Shown piece by piece: positions 35,794 through 47,200 of a stretch of 64,000 bases of DNA. The DNA comes from Leptothoe kymatousa TAU-MAC 1615. Lineage in GTDB: Bacteria; Cyanobacteriota; Cyanobacteriia; Phormidesmidales; Phormidesmidaceae. The stretch spans positions 84,859 to 148,858 of the forward strand of contig NZ_JADOER010000002.1 of NCBI RefSeq assembly GCF_018739865.1, read 5' to 3'. Numbering within the stretch: position 1 is the stretch's first letter; every line of letters starts with the position of its first letter. A program made the translations under genes and the position numbers. The notes under the pieces are model-generated. The model had not been told where the DNA came from. It saw nothing but the letters and a program-made list of their open reading frames with translations, and did not search any database.

Positions 35794-35829
35794 GAAAACG
35801 TGAGGCACTCCACAGCGCCTCACATTTTC
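35794..35829 (-). terminator. Terminator of the str operon
   Basis: Minus-strand hairpin: GTGAGGC arms (35800-35806 / 35817-35823) with outer AAAA/TTTT pairing around one mismatch, followed on the minus strand by GTTTTCTT. It lies about 65 bases after the rpsJ stop and before the LON gene. Confidence 0.8.
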
Positions 35830-35893
35830 CTATATCAAGTTCTGGCAGTCTATAGACAATGCCGGCTACCTAGTATGAACCAGCTTGAATTAT

Positions 35894-36211
35894 CTACAGC
35901 TTGACCTCAATATCTACACCAGCAGGAAGATCTAACTTCATCAGGGCATCAATTGTTTTAGATGTGGGTTGATAAATATCAATAATGCGGCGGTGTGTAC
36001 GAGTTTCAAAATGCTCTCTTGAATCTTTATTCACGTGGGGAGAACGGAGCACACAGTAAATCTTGCGCTTGGTTGGTAGTGGAATGGGGCCAATAGCGGT
36101 TGCATTGGTGCGATTGGCAGTATCTACAATTTTTTCGCAAGAAGTATCAAGCAGACGGCGATCAAATGCCTTCAAGCGAATACGAATTTTTTGCTGCTGA
36201 ATGGTAGCCAT
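35894..36211 (-). CDS. rpsJ: 30S ribosomal protein S10
   Basis: Component of the 30S head and, as NusE, of antitermination complexes. The sequence [57 protein letters not shown] and [13 protein letters not shown] is diagnostic. 105 residues is normal. It is the last gene of the str operon here, following tuf, the usual cyanobacterial placement. Confidence 0.98.
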   Translation of the reverse strand: MATIQQQKIRIRLKAFDRRLLDTSCEKIVDTANRTNATAIGPIPLPTKRKIYCVLRSPHVNKDSREHFETRTHRRIIDIYQPTSKTIDALMKLDLPAGVDIEVKL

Positions 36212-36263
36212 AATGACTCAAAAGGTTCTTCAATTATCGAGGTTCAAAAGCCCGAAGGCTTAA

Positions 36264-36297
36264 GTAACGGGAAGATGTATCATCACCTTCCCGTTAC
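36264..36297 (-). other. Hairpin between tuf and rpsJ
   Basis: GTAACGGGAAG (36264-36274) pairs with CTTCCCGTTAC (36287-36297), and the inner GATG/CATC can pair too. No clean T-run follows in the minus direction, so it may be a processing or attenuation structure that tunes rpsJ relative to tuf; a role is inferred only. Confidence 0.5.
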
Positions 36298-36325
36298 GAG
36301 TTCAAAACGAATTACTCAGTAAAAA

Positions 36326-37555
36326 TTACTCAGTAATCTTAGAAACTACACCCGCACCAACGGTACGACCACCTTCACGAATCGCAAAGCGCATACCTTG
36401 TTCAACGGCTACAGGGTTAATCAGCTCTACATTCATCTTGATGCGATCGCCAGGCATAACCATTTCAGCGGCACTGCCGTCATCAGCGGTGAAGCTAGCA
36501 ATGGAGCCTGTTACATCAGTAGTTCGCACATAGAACTGGGGCTTATAACCAGGAAAGAAAGGAGTATGACGACCACCTTCTTCCTTCTTAAGTACATAAA
36601 CCTCTGCCTCAAACTTAGTGTGAGGTGTGATGCTCTTAGGCTTGGACAAAACCATGCCGCGCAAGATATCTTCCTTCTGGATACCCCGTAAAAGAACACC
36701 AACATTGTCGCCAGCCATACCCTCATCAAGGGTCTTCTGGAACATCTCTACACCCGTTACAGTGCTTTCAACAGTGTCGCGAATACCGACGATTTCAATC
36801 GTCTCACCAACGGTGACTTTTCCACGCTCAATACGACCAGTGGCTACGGTACCACGACCAGTAATAGAGAAAACGTCCTCAACAGCCATGAGGAAGGGCT
36901 TATCTACATCACGCTCAGGCGTAGGGATGTATTTATCAACCTCGTCCATCAGCGCATGGATTTTATCAACCCAGTCATCTTCACCACGACCGATATCGCC
37001 TTTAGCCTGAAGGGCCTCAACCGCCATCAGTGCAGAACCTGCAACAATGGGAATATCATCACCGGGGAAATCATAGGAACTCAGTAGTTCACGAACTTCT
37101 AGCTCAACCAACTCGAGCAGTTCTTCGTCGTCTACCTGGTCTTCTTTGTTTAAGAAAACAACGATGTGAGGTACGCCAACCTGCTTCGCTAGAAGAATGT
37201 GCTCACGAGTTTGAGGCATAGGGCCATCAGCTGCTGAGCAAACCAGGATCGCACCATCCATTTGGGCGGCACCTGTAATCATGTTCTTCACATAGTCTGC
37301 GTGTCCGGGGCAGTCTACGTGAGCATAGTGGCGAGTATCTGTCTCATACTCAACGTGAGCTGTGTTGATAGTGATACCACGCGCCTTTTCCTCAGGAGCA
37401 GCATCAATATCTTCATAGTTGCGAGCCTTAGCGCCACCAGCTGCCGCCAAAGTCATGGTGATAGCTGCTGTCAGAGTGGTTTTGCCGTGGTCAACGTGGC
37501 CGATGGTGCCAATATTAACGTGGGGCTTACTTCTTTCAAACTTTTCGCGTGCCAT
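36326..37555 (-). CDS. tuf: Elongation factor Tu
   Basis: GTPase delivering aminoacyl-tRNA. G1 [11 protein letters not shown]3 DCPGHADY, G4 NKED and the domain II/III regions ([27 protein letters not shown]) are intact. 409 residues, typical of cyanobacteria and plastids. 25 bases after fusA. Confidence 0.98.
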   Translation of the reverse strand: MAREKFERSKPHVNIGTIGHVDHGKTTLTAAITMTLAAAGGAKARNYEDIDAAPEEKARGITINTAHVEYETDTRHYAHVDCPGHADYVKNMITGAAQMDGAILVCSAADGPMPQTREHILLAKQVGVPHIVVFLNKEDQVDDEELLELVELEVRELLSSYDFPGDDIPIVAGSALMAVEALQAKGDIGRGEDDWVDKIHALMDEVDKYIPTPERDVDKPFLMAVEDVFSITGRGTVATGRIERGKVTVGETIEIVGIRDTVESTVTGVEMFQKTLDEGMAGDNVGVLLRGIQKEDILRGMVLSKPKSITPHTKFEAEVYVLKKEEGGRHTPFFPGYKPQFYVRTTDVTGSIASFTADDGSAAEMVMPGDRIKMNVELINPVAVEQGMRFAIREGGRTVGAGVVSKITE

Positions 37556-37580
37556 GTATTTACTGTGTCCCTAAAATTAC

Positions 37581-39656
37581 TTATGCGTTCCCTTTGTTTC
37601 TAGCGATAACCGCATCAGCCACATTACGCGGAACATCCGCATAGTGGCTAAACTCCATAGAGAATATGCCTCGACCCTGGGTTTTTGAACGGATATCAGT
37701 GGCATAGCCAAACATCTCCGCTAAGGGGACATTTGCACTTACCTTGGCAAGTCCGTCATCAGACCCCATACCCTCAATCTGGCCTCGACGAGAGTTCAGG
37801 TCTCCCATAATGTCACCGAGAAACTCCTCGGGAGCTTCAACCTCGATTTTCATCATGGGCTCCAGTAAGACTGGAGAAGCCTTTGTGACTGCATCCTGAA
37901 TAGCCATCGATCCAGCGATCTTAAAGGCCATTTCGGATGAGTCTACATCGTGGTAAGAACCATCTACCAGTGTGACTTTAAGGTCGATCACGGGATACCC
38001 AGCTAGGATACCAGATTCGCACTTCTCTTTCATGCCTGCTTGCGCGGGACCAATGTATTCCCTTGGAACCGTGCCGCCAGCAATCTTAGATTCAAATTCA
38101 AATCCGGAGCCTTCTTCCCCTGGTTCAACCTCAATCACTACATGGCCATATTGGCCCTTACCGCCGCTTTGACGCACGAACTTACCTTCAGTGGTAATCG
38201 CCTTGCGAATAGTTTCGCGATAGGCAACCTGGGGTGCGCCAATATTTGCCTCCACCTTGAATTCCCGCTTCATACGATCCACGAGAATATCTAAGTGAAG
38301 CTCCCCCATTCCTGCAATCACTGTCTGATTAGTTTCCGGGTTAGTGGAGACCCTAAACGTTGGATCTTCCTCAGACAACGACTGTAAAGCTTTGGCCAGC
38401 TTCTCCATATCCTGCTTAGTTTTAGGTTCCACAGCAACGGATATAACAGGTTCTGGCACGAACAAAGACTCTAGCACAATTGGGTCATCTGTTGTGCAGA
38501 TGGTGTCGCCTGTTGTAGTGTCTTTGAGTCCTAAAACGGCGCCAAGGTCCCCAGCCCTTAGTTCGTCGACTTCAATGCGATCATCTGCCTTTAAGATAAT
38601 TAATCGCGATATACGCTCTTTTTTATCTTTGGTCGCATTGTAGACATAGCTACCTTTGGCTAACACACCAGAGTACATGCGAATAAAGGTAAGCCTGCCG
38701 TAGGGGTCAGACATGATCTTGAAGGCAAGGGCCGACAGAGGTCCATCATCTTCAGGGGGTCTATAGCCAACATCACCGTTAGGAAGTGTGCCCTGAATTG
38801 CAGGAACTTCCAATGGCGATGGCAGGTAATCCACTACCGCATCTAGCAGTGTTTGCACCCCTTTATTTTTAAAGGCAGAGCCACAGAGCATCGGTACCAG
38901 ACCACCATCGGTTACGCCCTTGCGTATCGCACCCATTACCTCTTGTTCGCTGATGTCTTCACCCTCAAGGTATTTCTCCATGAGGGCATCGTCGGTCTCA
39001 ACGATGGCTTCAAGTAATAAAGTGCGATATTCCTCTGCTTGGGCCTGTAACTCCGTCGGAATGTCGGTGATTTCGATATCAGTTCCCAAATCATTTGCGT
39101 AGATATGGGCCTGCATCTTTACTAAATCAACCACACCCTGGAATTCATCTTCAGCCCCAATGGGGATCTGAATAGGCACGGCATTAGCCTTCAGTCGGTC
39201 ACGAACTTGTTCATATACCCGGAAAAAACTGGCACCAGTGCGGTCCATTTTATTCACAAAGGCAATGCGTGGCACGCTGTAGCGATCGGCTTGTCGCCAA
39301 ACGGTTTCTGACTGAGGCTGCACACCACCCACAGAACAGAACACGGCAATAACACCATCAAGAACGCGCATTGAGCGTTCTACCTCGATGGTGAAATCGA
39401 CGTGACCAGGAGTATCAATAATATTGACCTGATGATCGCGCCAACTTGTACTGATGGCCGCAGCAGTAATGGTGATGCCCCGTTCCTGCTCCTGTTCCAT
39501 CCAGTCAGTAACTGCGTTACCGTCGTGGACCTCTCCGATTTTATGGACAACGCCAGAATAGAAGAGGATCCGTTCAGTCGTAGTAGTTTTGCCCGCGTCA
39601 ATATGAGCGGCAATACCGATATTTCTAACCTTGTCTAGCGGAGAAGTACGCGCCAT
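37581..39656 (-). CDS. fusA: Elongation factor G
   Basis: Translocase GTPase. G1 [15 protein letters not shown], switch [24 protein letters not shown]4 NKMDR; domain IV loop [15 protein letters not shown] and C-terminal SRRGQIEGM are as in bacterial EF-G. 691 residues. It lies 65 bases after rpsG in the str operon. Confidence 0.98.
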   Translation of the reverse strand: MARTSPLDKVRNIGIAAHIDAGKTTTTERILFYSGVVHKIGEVHDGNAVTDWMEQEQERGITITAAAISTSWRDHQVNIIDTPGHVDFTIEVERSMRVLDGVIAVFCSVGGVQPQSETVWRQADRYSVPRIAFVNKMDRTGASFFRVYEQVRDRLKANAVPIQIPIGAEDEFQGVVDLVKMQAHIYANDLGTDIEITDIPTELQAQAEEYRTLLLEAIVETDDALMEKYLEGEDISEQEVMGAIRKGVTDGGLVPMLCGSAFKNKGVQTLLDAVVDYLPSPLEVPAIQGTLPNGDVGYRPPEDDGPLSALAFKIMSDPYGRLTFIRMYSGVLAKGSYVYNATKDKKERISRLIILKADDRIEVDELRAGDLGAVLGLKDTTTGDTICTTDDPIVLESLFVPEPVISVAVEPKTKQDMEKLAKALQSLSEEDPTFRVSTNPETNQTVIAGMGELHLDILVDRMKREFKVEANIGAPQVAYRETIRKAITTEGKFVRQSGGKGQYGHVVIEVEPGEEGSGFEFESKIAGGTVPREYIGPAQAGMKEKCESGILAGYPVIDLKVTLVDGSYHDVDSSEMAFKIAGSMAIQDAVTKASPVLLEPMMKIEVEAPEEFLGDIMGDLNSRRGQIEGMGSDDGLAKVSANVPLAEMFGYATDIRSKTQGRGIFSMEFSHYADVPRNVADAVIARNKGNA

Positions 39657-39721
39657 GGATGCTACCTGTCAACGACAAAACAGTCGTGTTGCTAACACTA
39701 ATGCCAAGATGATGTTGGAAA

Positions 39722-40192
39722 TTAATAGCGGTAATGGGCAAAGGCTTTGTTAGCTTCTGCCATGCGATGGGTCTCTTCCCGCTTGCGGACAGCACCACCG
39801 GTTTCATTAGCCGCATCCATCAGCTCATTGGCTAACTTCATAGCCATGGTCTTGCCTGCGCGGTTACGGGCGAACTGAGAAATCCAACGAAGGGAAAGGG
39901 CAGTTCCACGATCGGTGCGGACTTCCATGGGGACCTGATAGGTAGCACCACCTACACGTCTTGCCTTCACTTCTACTAGGGGGGTAGTGTTGCGAACAGC
40001 TTGTTCAAATACTTCTAACGGCTCATTGCCCGTGCGCTCTTCAATAATTTTGAAAGCACCATAGACAATTTTCAACGCCAATGATTTTTTGCCGCTAACC
40101 ATGATGCGACGCACCATCATGCTTACTAAGCGACTACTGTATACAGAATCAGGTGGAACAGGACGCTTTTGAGCGCTTGAACGACGAGACAT
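39722..40192 (-). CDS. rpsG: 30S ribosomal protein S7
   Basis: Primary binder of the 16S 3' domain. Sequence [34 protein letters not shown] and [11 protein letters not shown]...RWI are diagnostic; 156 residues. The gene follows rpsL with a gap of about 160 bases that may hold a second promoter or a regulatory hairpin; S7 is the operon repressor in E. coli. Confidence 0.98.
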   Translation of the reverse strand: MSRRSSAQKRPVPPDSVYSSRLVSMMVRRIMVSGKKSLALKIVYGAFKIIEERTGNEPLEVFEQAVRNTTPLVEVKARRVGGATYQVPMEVRTDRGTALSLRWISQFARNRAGKTMAMKLANELMDAANETGGAVRKREETHRMAEANKAFAHYRY

Positions 40193-40355
40193 AGGATTTC
40201 TTGAATGTAGGTATGAGTTGAGTGCTAAGAGTTAAAACAAATTAACTCCACTTAGCTAGAAAATTTGTGGCGCACATACTAGCAAACGCACTGCAACTAC
40301 ACGAAAGTTTGGGGCCACACCTACCCGTCTCTCGTAGTGCGCTGCCGAAGAATCG

Positions 40356-40730
40356 CTATTCCTTAGGACGCTTAGCGCCGTATTTGGAACGACCTTGGCG
40401 ACGATCTTTTACCCCAGCAGTGTCAAGGGTGCCACGAATAATGTGGTAACGCACACCAGGTAGGTCTTTTACACGACCACCGCGAATCATTACGACAGAG
40501 TGTTCTTGTAAATTGTGACCAATGCCTGGAATGTAAGCCGTTACCTCAAAACCAGACGTTAAACGAACCCTAGCTACTTTCCTCAGAGCCGAGTTGGGTT
40601 TTTTCGGCGTTGTGGTGTAAACACGGGTACATACTCCTCGGCGCTGAGGGCAACTCTTCAGGGCTGGGGATTTAGTCTTCTTTTGAGCGTTGCTGCGCTC
40701 ACTTCGAATGAGCTGTTGAATGGTTGGCAT
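40356..40730 (-). CDS. rpsL: 30S ribosomal protein S12
   Basis: Decoding-centre protein. [13 protein letters not shown], the streptomycin-site segment [20 protein letters not shown] and the [29 protein letters not shown] stretch are conserved; the lysine in TPKKPNS is the wild-type sensitive residue. First gene of the str operon; its promoter should lie upstream of 40730. Confidence 0.98.
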   Translation of the reverse strand: MPTIQQLIRSERSNAQKKTKSPALKSCPQRRGVCTRVYTTTPKKPNSALRKVARVRLTSGFEVTAYIPGIGHNLQEHSVVMIRGGRVKDLPGVRYHIIRGTLDTAGVKDRRQGRSKYGAKRPKE

Positions 40731-40923
40731 ACTAAGAAAGGCAAATGCCTATTGCTTCCAAGTTTTCACAAGACCCCATCGTATCGATTTCAGGGTAGCC
40801 TTGTCAATTTATTTTTGATGTTTAGTTTGCCAAGAGAGGCAACGGTGTTTTGCGGTTTTGCATTTGGCCTAGGGGCAGAACGTGATCGTGTTTGATTTGT
40901 GAGCGGATTTCCCATGTGAAAAA

Positions 40924-40951
40924 TGCTCAGGCAGTATGCGCTGCCTGAGCA
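40924..40951 (-). terminator. Intrinsic terminator of the cupin gene
   Basis: An 11-base-pair stem, TGCTCAGGCAG (40924-40934) with CTGCCTGAGCA (40941-40951), loop TATGCG. On the minus strand it is followed by TTTTTC. It lies about 77 bases after the cupin stop and insulates it from the str operon promoter. Confidence 0.85.
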
Positions 40952-41027
40952 AAATTTTCTTGCATAAAGGTTTAGTGCTCTGCCGGTTTAGCTAGCAAAA
41001 TGCAGGGCACACATGACGCTGCAAAGT

Positions 41028-41453
41028 CTATTTGTTGGTGCGAGCGTAGTCATCTTGGTAACGGATGATGTCATCCTCTCCAAGATATTCGCCGTTTTGA
41101 ACTTCGATTAAAATAAGAGGGATAACGCCTGAGTTTTCTAGGCGGTGGGCTGTGCAAGCAGGAACGTAGGTGGACTGATTAGTGCACAATAGAATTTCCT
41201 GATCGCCACACACAACTTTAGCTGTGCCAGAAACTACAATCCAATGCTCACTACGATGGTGATGCATTTGTAGACTTAGGCGATGGCCAGGCTTCACTTC
41301 GATCCGCTTGATTTTGTAGCCTTTGCCTTCTTCGAGAACTGTGAAAGACCCCCAAGGGCGTGTGTCGAATGTAGGCGAAGTGTCCTTAACGTTAGGTGCG
41401 CTATCTTTGTTATCTTGATTGGAAGACTTGGGGCGCTCTTGAGTTTGGACCAT
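41028..41453 (-). CDS. Mannose-6-phosphate isomerase-type cupin, stand-alone
   Basis: 141-residue cupin corresponding to the C-terminal isomerase domain of bifunctional ManC-type enzymes. RPWGSFTVLEEGKGYKIKRIEVKPGHRLSLQMHHHRSEHWIVVSGTA holds the metal histidines, and PACTAHRLENSG completes the second cupin motif. Such proteins interconvert mannose- and fructose-6-phosphate or bind a sugar; without the guanylyltransferase domain the role is uncertain. The first 30 residues are polar and disordered. The gene stands alone. Confidence 0.88.
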   Translation of the reverse strand: MVQTQERPKSSNQDNKDSAPNVKDTSPTFDTRPWGSFTVLEEGKGYKIKRIEVKPGHRLSLQMHHHRSEHWIVVSGTAKVVCGDQEILLCTNQSTYVPACTAHRLENSGVIPLILIEVQNGEYLGEDDIIRYQDDYARTNK

Positions 41454-41853
41454 GGTTAATAATTCCTATGGAAAAAGTACAGATGCTGATAGTGACTGTT
41501 TGCTGATAGTGGCTGCTCTGTAAGCATTGCTAATACTTAAGGGCGTCTGACTTCAACAGGCAAAAGTAGGCGATATATTTTGTGTTGACCTAAAGCAACA
41601 CAAGCTTAAATAACGGTTTATTGGCCGTAATAGATTTGAATTATGAGGGTTTAATTTTATCCTTAGGCTCAATGAATTTATATGGGTCGAAATCAAGTCC
41701 ATGGCAGCGCAAAGCCACCTGTCTCTGATTCAGGTTTTATCATAGCAGTGGCCAATGGCGAGGCGTCACGGGTAAGCCCACGGAAAGGATTAATTAAACG
41801 GAGTCTTTAATTAATCGGAATTACTTTAAAGGTTGCTTCAATCACGGGTGCTT
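41454..41853. other. Intergenic region between cupin and glycosidase genes
   Basis: 400 bases. The part near 41854 carries an AT-rich 11-base-pair hairpin, GATTAATTAAA (41788-41798) / TTTAATTAATC (41806-41816), that could help end the glycosidase transcript, though its pairing is weak. A near-repeat GCTGATAGTG occurs twice just upstream of the cupin. No open frame is credible. Confidence 0.45.
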
Positions 41854-43695
41854 TTAGGGATGATTTGCTAATGGAGTTGGTGTAACAAAGATGCCCAAGC
41901 CATTATTAATACGGGCAGCTGTTTGGGGATGGCGATTGGTTAGACGTCCTCCCAGATACAGACTCGATGAACTCCCCCCATCCAGATTTAACGCTGTATT
42001 GCACCCTAGTTTCTGTAAAATTTGAGCCGTTTCCCTCAGGTTTGGTCCACGCCCACCGACACGATCTTGGATGGCGACTAGTTTGATGTCGCCTTTGGGG
42101 GTAAGGCCTAGGACGCTTCGGGGGGCTCTGCCTGTAATGAAGTTGTTGCTAAATCCTTCTTGCTGAGCATTGAGAACGATTTTGCTATTGGAGATCAGTA
42201 GAGGACCGGCTCCGAGAATGTGGGGAAACTGTTCGAATGTGTTGGGTAATGGTTGTTGGTTGAGGGTGATGTCTGCCCCCACGGTGAAAGCTGTAGCGGC
42301 AGAGCTGAAAGCTCGAAACGTTAAGAGATAGCCTCCGGCGGGGATGGGCAGGGTATTTTGACCGGCTGTGCCCAGGGTTCGCTTTTGGGTAACTTTTCCG
42401 TTTTGGATGGTGACGACAATTTCATTGTCTACCAGCGTGGTGTAGGTGGGGCCCCAGGCATCCGTGTAGTGACCAATGCCAGCTTTGACGTAACCGCTAT
42501 TAAGGGTGTCTACGGCAAAGGTTTGATTGTTGGCCGTGACGCTGGTGCTCAATGTGAGGCGGTCGACGATGACTTCTCCTTGGTCATTCCAGGCAATGGC
42601 TCCGCGTCCTAAAATAGGGCCTGAAATCCAACGGTTATTGGCCCGTAAGGCGCCCAGCGGTAGTTGATTATTGCGATTGAAAAAACCGCCGTTGATTAAG
42701 GCGATTGTTTCTTCCTGGGCTGCGAGGTCGGCCGGGGGTTTGATGCCGGAAGCTTTGTTTGGAAAGGCTCCGAGGGGCAGTAGGGAAAACTGGGGATTTT
42801 GTGGGGCTAGGGTGATGGTGTAAACCGGGAACCGTTGACGGGCAAGGTTAATGTAGCGTTGCTGGAATTGTAATCCGTCTGCCCAGAGAATTTCTTTGGG
42901 TTTGAGGGCATCGGGACGAATATCGATGATGAGTCGGTGGGGCTGAGACAAACTCCAAATGTTGGCATGTAAATGGTCAGCGACCGATATGGTGAGGGTG
43001 GTGCGCTGATTGCTGGAGGTAATGTTGAGGTTTTTGATGCCCGGTGTGGAGGTGAGCTTGAATTGAGCGATCGCAGCCTTTGCCATGGCCGCATCTACAG
43101 TTACCGTAATCCGATTAGCCGCTGGGCTCATTTGCCAGGCGGTGGCATTACTGAGATCCAACACCAGACGATCGCCCCAAGGCTGTCGTCCCTGACGGAG
43201 CGCTGCAATATTGCTTTGGGGCAATTTGAGATCGAGTACTGTCCCCTGGGGAGTTACTTGCCAACCATGCTGACGAATCAGCGGTTCGATGTCGACATAA
43301 CGATTGTGGTCGTAGTGCCATGCGGGTAATTCCAGCAGCCCTTGGTTGGCACCTTGAAACCATGCAACGGGCTGCTGTTTAGGGTTGCCCGTGCTCCTCA
43401 AATCAACCCCAAGCTGAGTGGCGATTGCCCCATCTGAAATGCCAACCAGGTTGCGACGCTTTTGCCAGTCACCGGGGACTAGACGCCCGTTAATGCGCAG
43501 TTGAGTCCCACTGGCGGTTGGTTCTGCCGCTTTTACCAAAGCAAGTTGGCCAATGGATGATGAAATCACCTGGGTGATAGCAGGTTGTGAATTTATCTGG
43601 GCGCCTCCCAGTACAAATCCACAGGTGCACAGCATGAGGAAAAAGTATTTGAGAGATGTTTTGAGTTGGGAAGACCAATAACCTGGCATTGACAT
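41854..43695 (-). CDS. Exported phosphodiester glycosidase (NAGPA) family protein
   Basis: About 613 residues. A signal peptide (YFFLMLCTCGFVLGGA) is followed by a proline-poor beta-rich region with AMIN-like strands (WGDRLVLDLSNATAW, HRLIIDIRP), then a C-terminal NAGPA/DUF2233 domain: INGGFFNRNNQLPLGALR, GRAPRSVLGLTPKGDIKLV and the active-site-like ALNLDGGSSSSLYLGG. NAGPA enzymes remove N-acetylglucosamine from phosphodiester-linked sugars; bacterial members are thought to act on cell-wall or exopolysaccharide. The AMIN-like part would target peptidoglycan or the envelope. The longest frame starts TTG 43701; I use ATG 43695 (another ATG is at 43689). Confidence 0.85.
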   Translation of the reverse strand: MSMPGYWSSQLKTSLKYFFLMLCTCGFVLGGAQINSQPAITQVISSSIGQLALVKAAEPTASGTQLRINGRLVPGDWQKRRNLVGISDGAIATQLGVDLRSTGNPKQQPVAWFQGANQGLLELPAWHYDHNRYVDIEPLIRQHGWQVTPQGTVLDLKLPQSNIAALRQGRQPWGDRLVLDLSNATAWQMSPAANRITVTVDAAMAKAAIAQFKLTSTPGIKNLNITSSNQRTTLTISVADHLHANIWSLSQPHRLIIDIRPDALKPKEILWADGLQFQQRYINLARQRFPVYTITLAPQNPQFSLLPLGAFPNKASGIKPPADLAAQEETIALINGGFFNRNNQLPLGALRANNRWISGPILGRGAIAWNDQGEVIVDRLTLSTSVTANNQTFAVDTLNSGYVKAGIGHYTDAWGPTYTTLVDNEIVVTIQNGKVTQKRTLGTAGQNTLPIPAGGYLLTFRAFSSAATAFTVGADITLNQQPLPNTFEQFPHILGAGPLLISNSKIVLNAQQEGFSNNFITGRAPRSVLGLTPKGDIKLVAIQDRVGGRGPNLRETAQILQKLGCNTALNLDGGSSSSLYLGGRLTNRHPQTAARINNGLGIFVTPTPLANHP

Positions 43696-43701
43696 CGGCA
43701 A

Positions 43702-44219
43702 TGGTTTGCAAAAACGTCTAGGCGTGCGAATAATTTTTTGGGTGACTGCTACAGCAGCTGAGGTAATGATTGAAACCGGGGGCTCAGATCCTACATACTT
43801 GAAAACACGTAGCTATTCTTGACGGATCTGGGGCGCTCGCTTAATAATATCTATCCCTAGTCTTTGTCAGAGATTGCGCTACATAGTTTGTCAGCTTCTG
43901 TGAAGGATGACTAAATTTGATTTACTTTTAAAAAGTAAAGATAGTGTGATCACCGTCATAGCAGTCAAAGCATTGTGAGTATTTGCAAACAGCTGTCTGC
44001 TGCTGAAAAGTGACCCTAGGTGTGACTTTATCGGTATCAATCTATACAAAACAGCGCTGTTTGGCGATGTTGACTGATCGTATAGCCCTTGATTGCAGCT
44101 TTTGGGTTACGGGCTACCAATTCTAATAACAGCGTCAGTATGACCTCTTTCCTCTGGAAAAAAATCCGAGAGGAGACTCTTTAGGCACTGTCAACTTAAT
44201 CTATTGGCGATATTAGTCG
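43702..44219 (+). other. Intergenic region upstream of glsF
   Basis: About 520 bases between the divergent glycosidase gene and glsF. It includes the NtcA-type box at 44034-44047, a 14-base palindrome beside it and a small hairpin (CCTCTGGA / TCC-g-AGAGG near 44151-44172). No additional gene is seen. Confidence 0.5.
44034..44047 (+). promoter_or_regulatory. NtcA-type binding box GTA-N8-TAC
   Basis: GTATCAATCTATAC is an exact GTA-N8-TAC palindrome, the target of NtcA, the nitrogen regulator of cyanobacteria. It lies about 190-240 bases before glsF. The next TATA-like hexamer (TATAGC) is about 34 bases downstream, farther than the usual 22, so classical activation spacing is not met. The perfect palindrome AAACAGCGCTGTTT (44049-44062) follows immediately. 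By chance such a box occurs about once per 4 kb. Confidence 0.5.
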
Positions 44220-44270
44220 ATGATTGAGTGCTCACTCCGTTTCTTTCTCTTTTCTTTTTGCGACTGGCTC

Positions 44271-47200
44271 ATGGTTAACAATCGTGTGGATAATCTTCAA
44301 GCAAATCAGCACTCTCAGGGTTTGCCAACCTTGGGTCCCAAATCATTAGTGGAGGAACGGGATGCCTGTGGAGTTGGATTTATTGCTGATCAGCAAGGGC
44401 GGGCCAGTCATCGTTTAGTGACTGATGCCCTCCATGCTCTTACATGTATGGAGCATCGGGGTGGATGTTGTGCCGATCAAGACTCCGGTGACGGGGCTGG
44501 CATCATGACGGCGATTCCTTGGAAGATTTTGCAACGTTGGGCGGGGGATAAGACCCTGAAGGCTGGCCAAGTAGGCGTTGGTATGGCGTTTTTGCCTCGT
44601 CATGATGACGCTGTAGAGATTGCTAAAACGGCGTTTTCTAAAGTGGCACAGGACGCCGGAGTGAGGGTGCTCGGGTGGCGCCCTGTGCCTGTGGCGTCTA
44701 AAGCTTTGGGCGCCCTGGCCAAAGAGTATGAGCCTCGGATTGAGCAGGTGTTAGTTGAGGCGGATGCCCATGGGGATGAGCTAGAGCGTCAGCTATTTTT
44801 GCTGCGTCGGGCTTGGGTGCGCACGTTGGAGGCTGTTGCCGGTGCAGATGCGCTCAAATCGACGCTGAAAGAGGCTTATATGTGTTCTTTCTCGAGTCGG
44901 ACCGTTGTGTATAAGGGCATGGTCCGGAGCGAAGTGCTGGGGCAGTTTTACTTGGATTTGCAAGACAGCGAATATGAGAGCGCCTTTGCTGTTTATCATC
45001 GGCGCTTTAGCACCAACACCATGCCCAAGTGGCCCTTGGCCCATCCCATGCGTTTGCTTGGCCATAACGGTGAAATTAATACCCTGATTGGCAACATCAA
45101 CTGGATGATGGCGCGGGAGGCTGACTTAGCCAGCCCTGTTTGGGGAGAAAATATTCAGCAATTGAAGCCGATTGTGAATGCTGACAACAGCGATTCGGCG
45201 AACCTGGATAATGTTATGGAGCTGCTAGTGCGTTCGGGGCGCACTCCCGCTCAGGCGTTGATGATGATGGTGCCTGAAGCGTATTTGAACCAGCCGGAGC
45301 TGCTGAACTACCCTGAAATTACAGACTTTTATGAGTACTACAGCGGTGTTCAGGAGCCTTGGGATGGCCCCGCCCTAGTGGTATTTAGTGACGGTAAACA
45401 GGTGGGGGCAACCCTGGACCGCAACGGTTTGCGTCCGGCCCGCTATGCCATTACCCGTAGCGGCTATTTGGTGGTTTCATCGGAGGCGGGGGTGGTCGAT
45501 CTGCCTATGGAAGATGTGGTGGAAAAGGGCCGTTTAGGTCCGGGGCAGATGATTGCCATTGATTTTGAAACCCATGAAATTTTGAAAAATTGGGACATTA
45601 AGCAGCGGGTGGCTCAATCCCAGCCCTATGGTGAGTGGCTGCGTAACCATCGCCAGGATATTTCGCCCCAGTTATTCCGTGGGCAACCCCAGCTGGATGG
45701 CAAGGTGTTGTTAACTCAGCAAACTGCATTTGGTTACACCGCGGAAGACCTGGATATGATCATTCAGGACATGGCGGCCCAGGGGAAAGAGCCCACCTAC
45801 TGCATGGGGAATGATGCCCCCTTGGCGGTGCTGTCTGATAAGCCTCACCTGCTATATAACTACTTCAAACAGCGGTTTGCCCAGGTAACGAATCCTCCTA
45901 TTGATCCGCTGCGGGAGCGGTTGGTGATGTCTTTGCAGATGCAGTTGGGGCAGCGCTCTAACTTATTGGATGAGCGGCCGAGTCGGTTAATTAAACTGGA
46001 TTCTCCGGTGGTGAACGACAATGAGCTGGAGATGATTCGCCAGGGGAGTTTGCCGACGGCGACTGTGTCTACTCTTTATGCCGTTGAGGGCGGTCCTGAG
46101 GGCTTGAAGCAGGCTTTGGACTCCCTTTGTGAACAGGCGGATGCAGCGGTGAAAGCGGGGGCGGAAGTTTTAATTCTGAGCGATCGCATCGATGCCCAGG
46201 GCAATCCCGCTACCCTCTCCGAAAACCAGACCTATATTTCGCCACTGCTGGCGGTAGGTGCTGTGCACCATCATCTGATTGGTAATGGTTTGCGCATGCG
46301 GGCTTCGCTGCTAGTAGATACGGCCCAGTGTTGGAGCACCCATCATGTTGCCTGTTTGATTGGCTATGGCGCCAGCGCGGTGTGCCCCTATCTGGCCCTA
46401 GAAAGTGTGCGTCACTGGTGGGCCAATAGCAGGACCCAGAAATTTATGAAGTCCGGTAAGCTGCCGGTGACTACATTGAATGGCGCTCAGGCTAACTATC
46501 GGAAAGCGGTGGAAGCCGGTTTGCTCAAGATTCTTTCTAAAATGGGCATTTCGCTGCTGTCTAGCTACCAGGGGGCTCAGATTTTTGAAGCCATTGGTAT
46601 TGGACCCGAGCTATTGGCGGCTGGTTTTAAGGGCAGTATTTCTCGACTGGGTGGTTTAACCTTGTCGGAGCTGGCCCAGGAAACTATGCGGTTCCACAGT
46701 AAGGCATTTCCTGAACTCACCGGCAAGCGTTTGGAGCACATGGGCTTTGTCCAGGCTCGGCCCAAGGGGGAATATCACAGCAATAGCCCCCAAATGACCA
46801 AGCTGCTGCACAAGGCGGTGAAGTCGAACCAATACGATCACTACGCCGTATATAAGGAGCATCTGCAGGGAAGTCCGGTGGCCGCTCTGCGGGATCTGTT
46901 GGACTTTAAGAGCGATCGCACCGCCATTGCCATCGACGAAGTGGAACCCGTTGCCGATATCATGAAACGCTTTTGCACCGGGGGCATGTCCCTGGGGGCC
47001 CTATCGCGGGAAGCCCATGAAACCCTGGCGATCGCAATGAACCGCATTGGCGGCAAGTCCAACTCCGGTGAAGGGGGGGAAGATACGGTGCGTTTTGCCC
47101 CCATCAACGACGTGGATGACCATGGCCTTTCTGCCACATTGCCCCATCTGAAGGGGCTGAAGCCAGGGGATACGGCTTGCTCTGCCATTAAACAGGTGGC

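Noticed and set aside
35800-35823. Considered as a repeat element instead of a terminator.
   Set aside because: Position after rpsJ and the T-run on the minus strand fit an operon terminator better.
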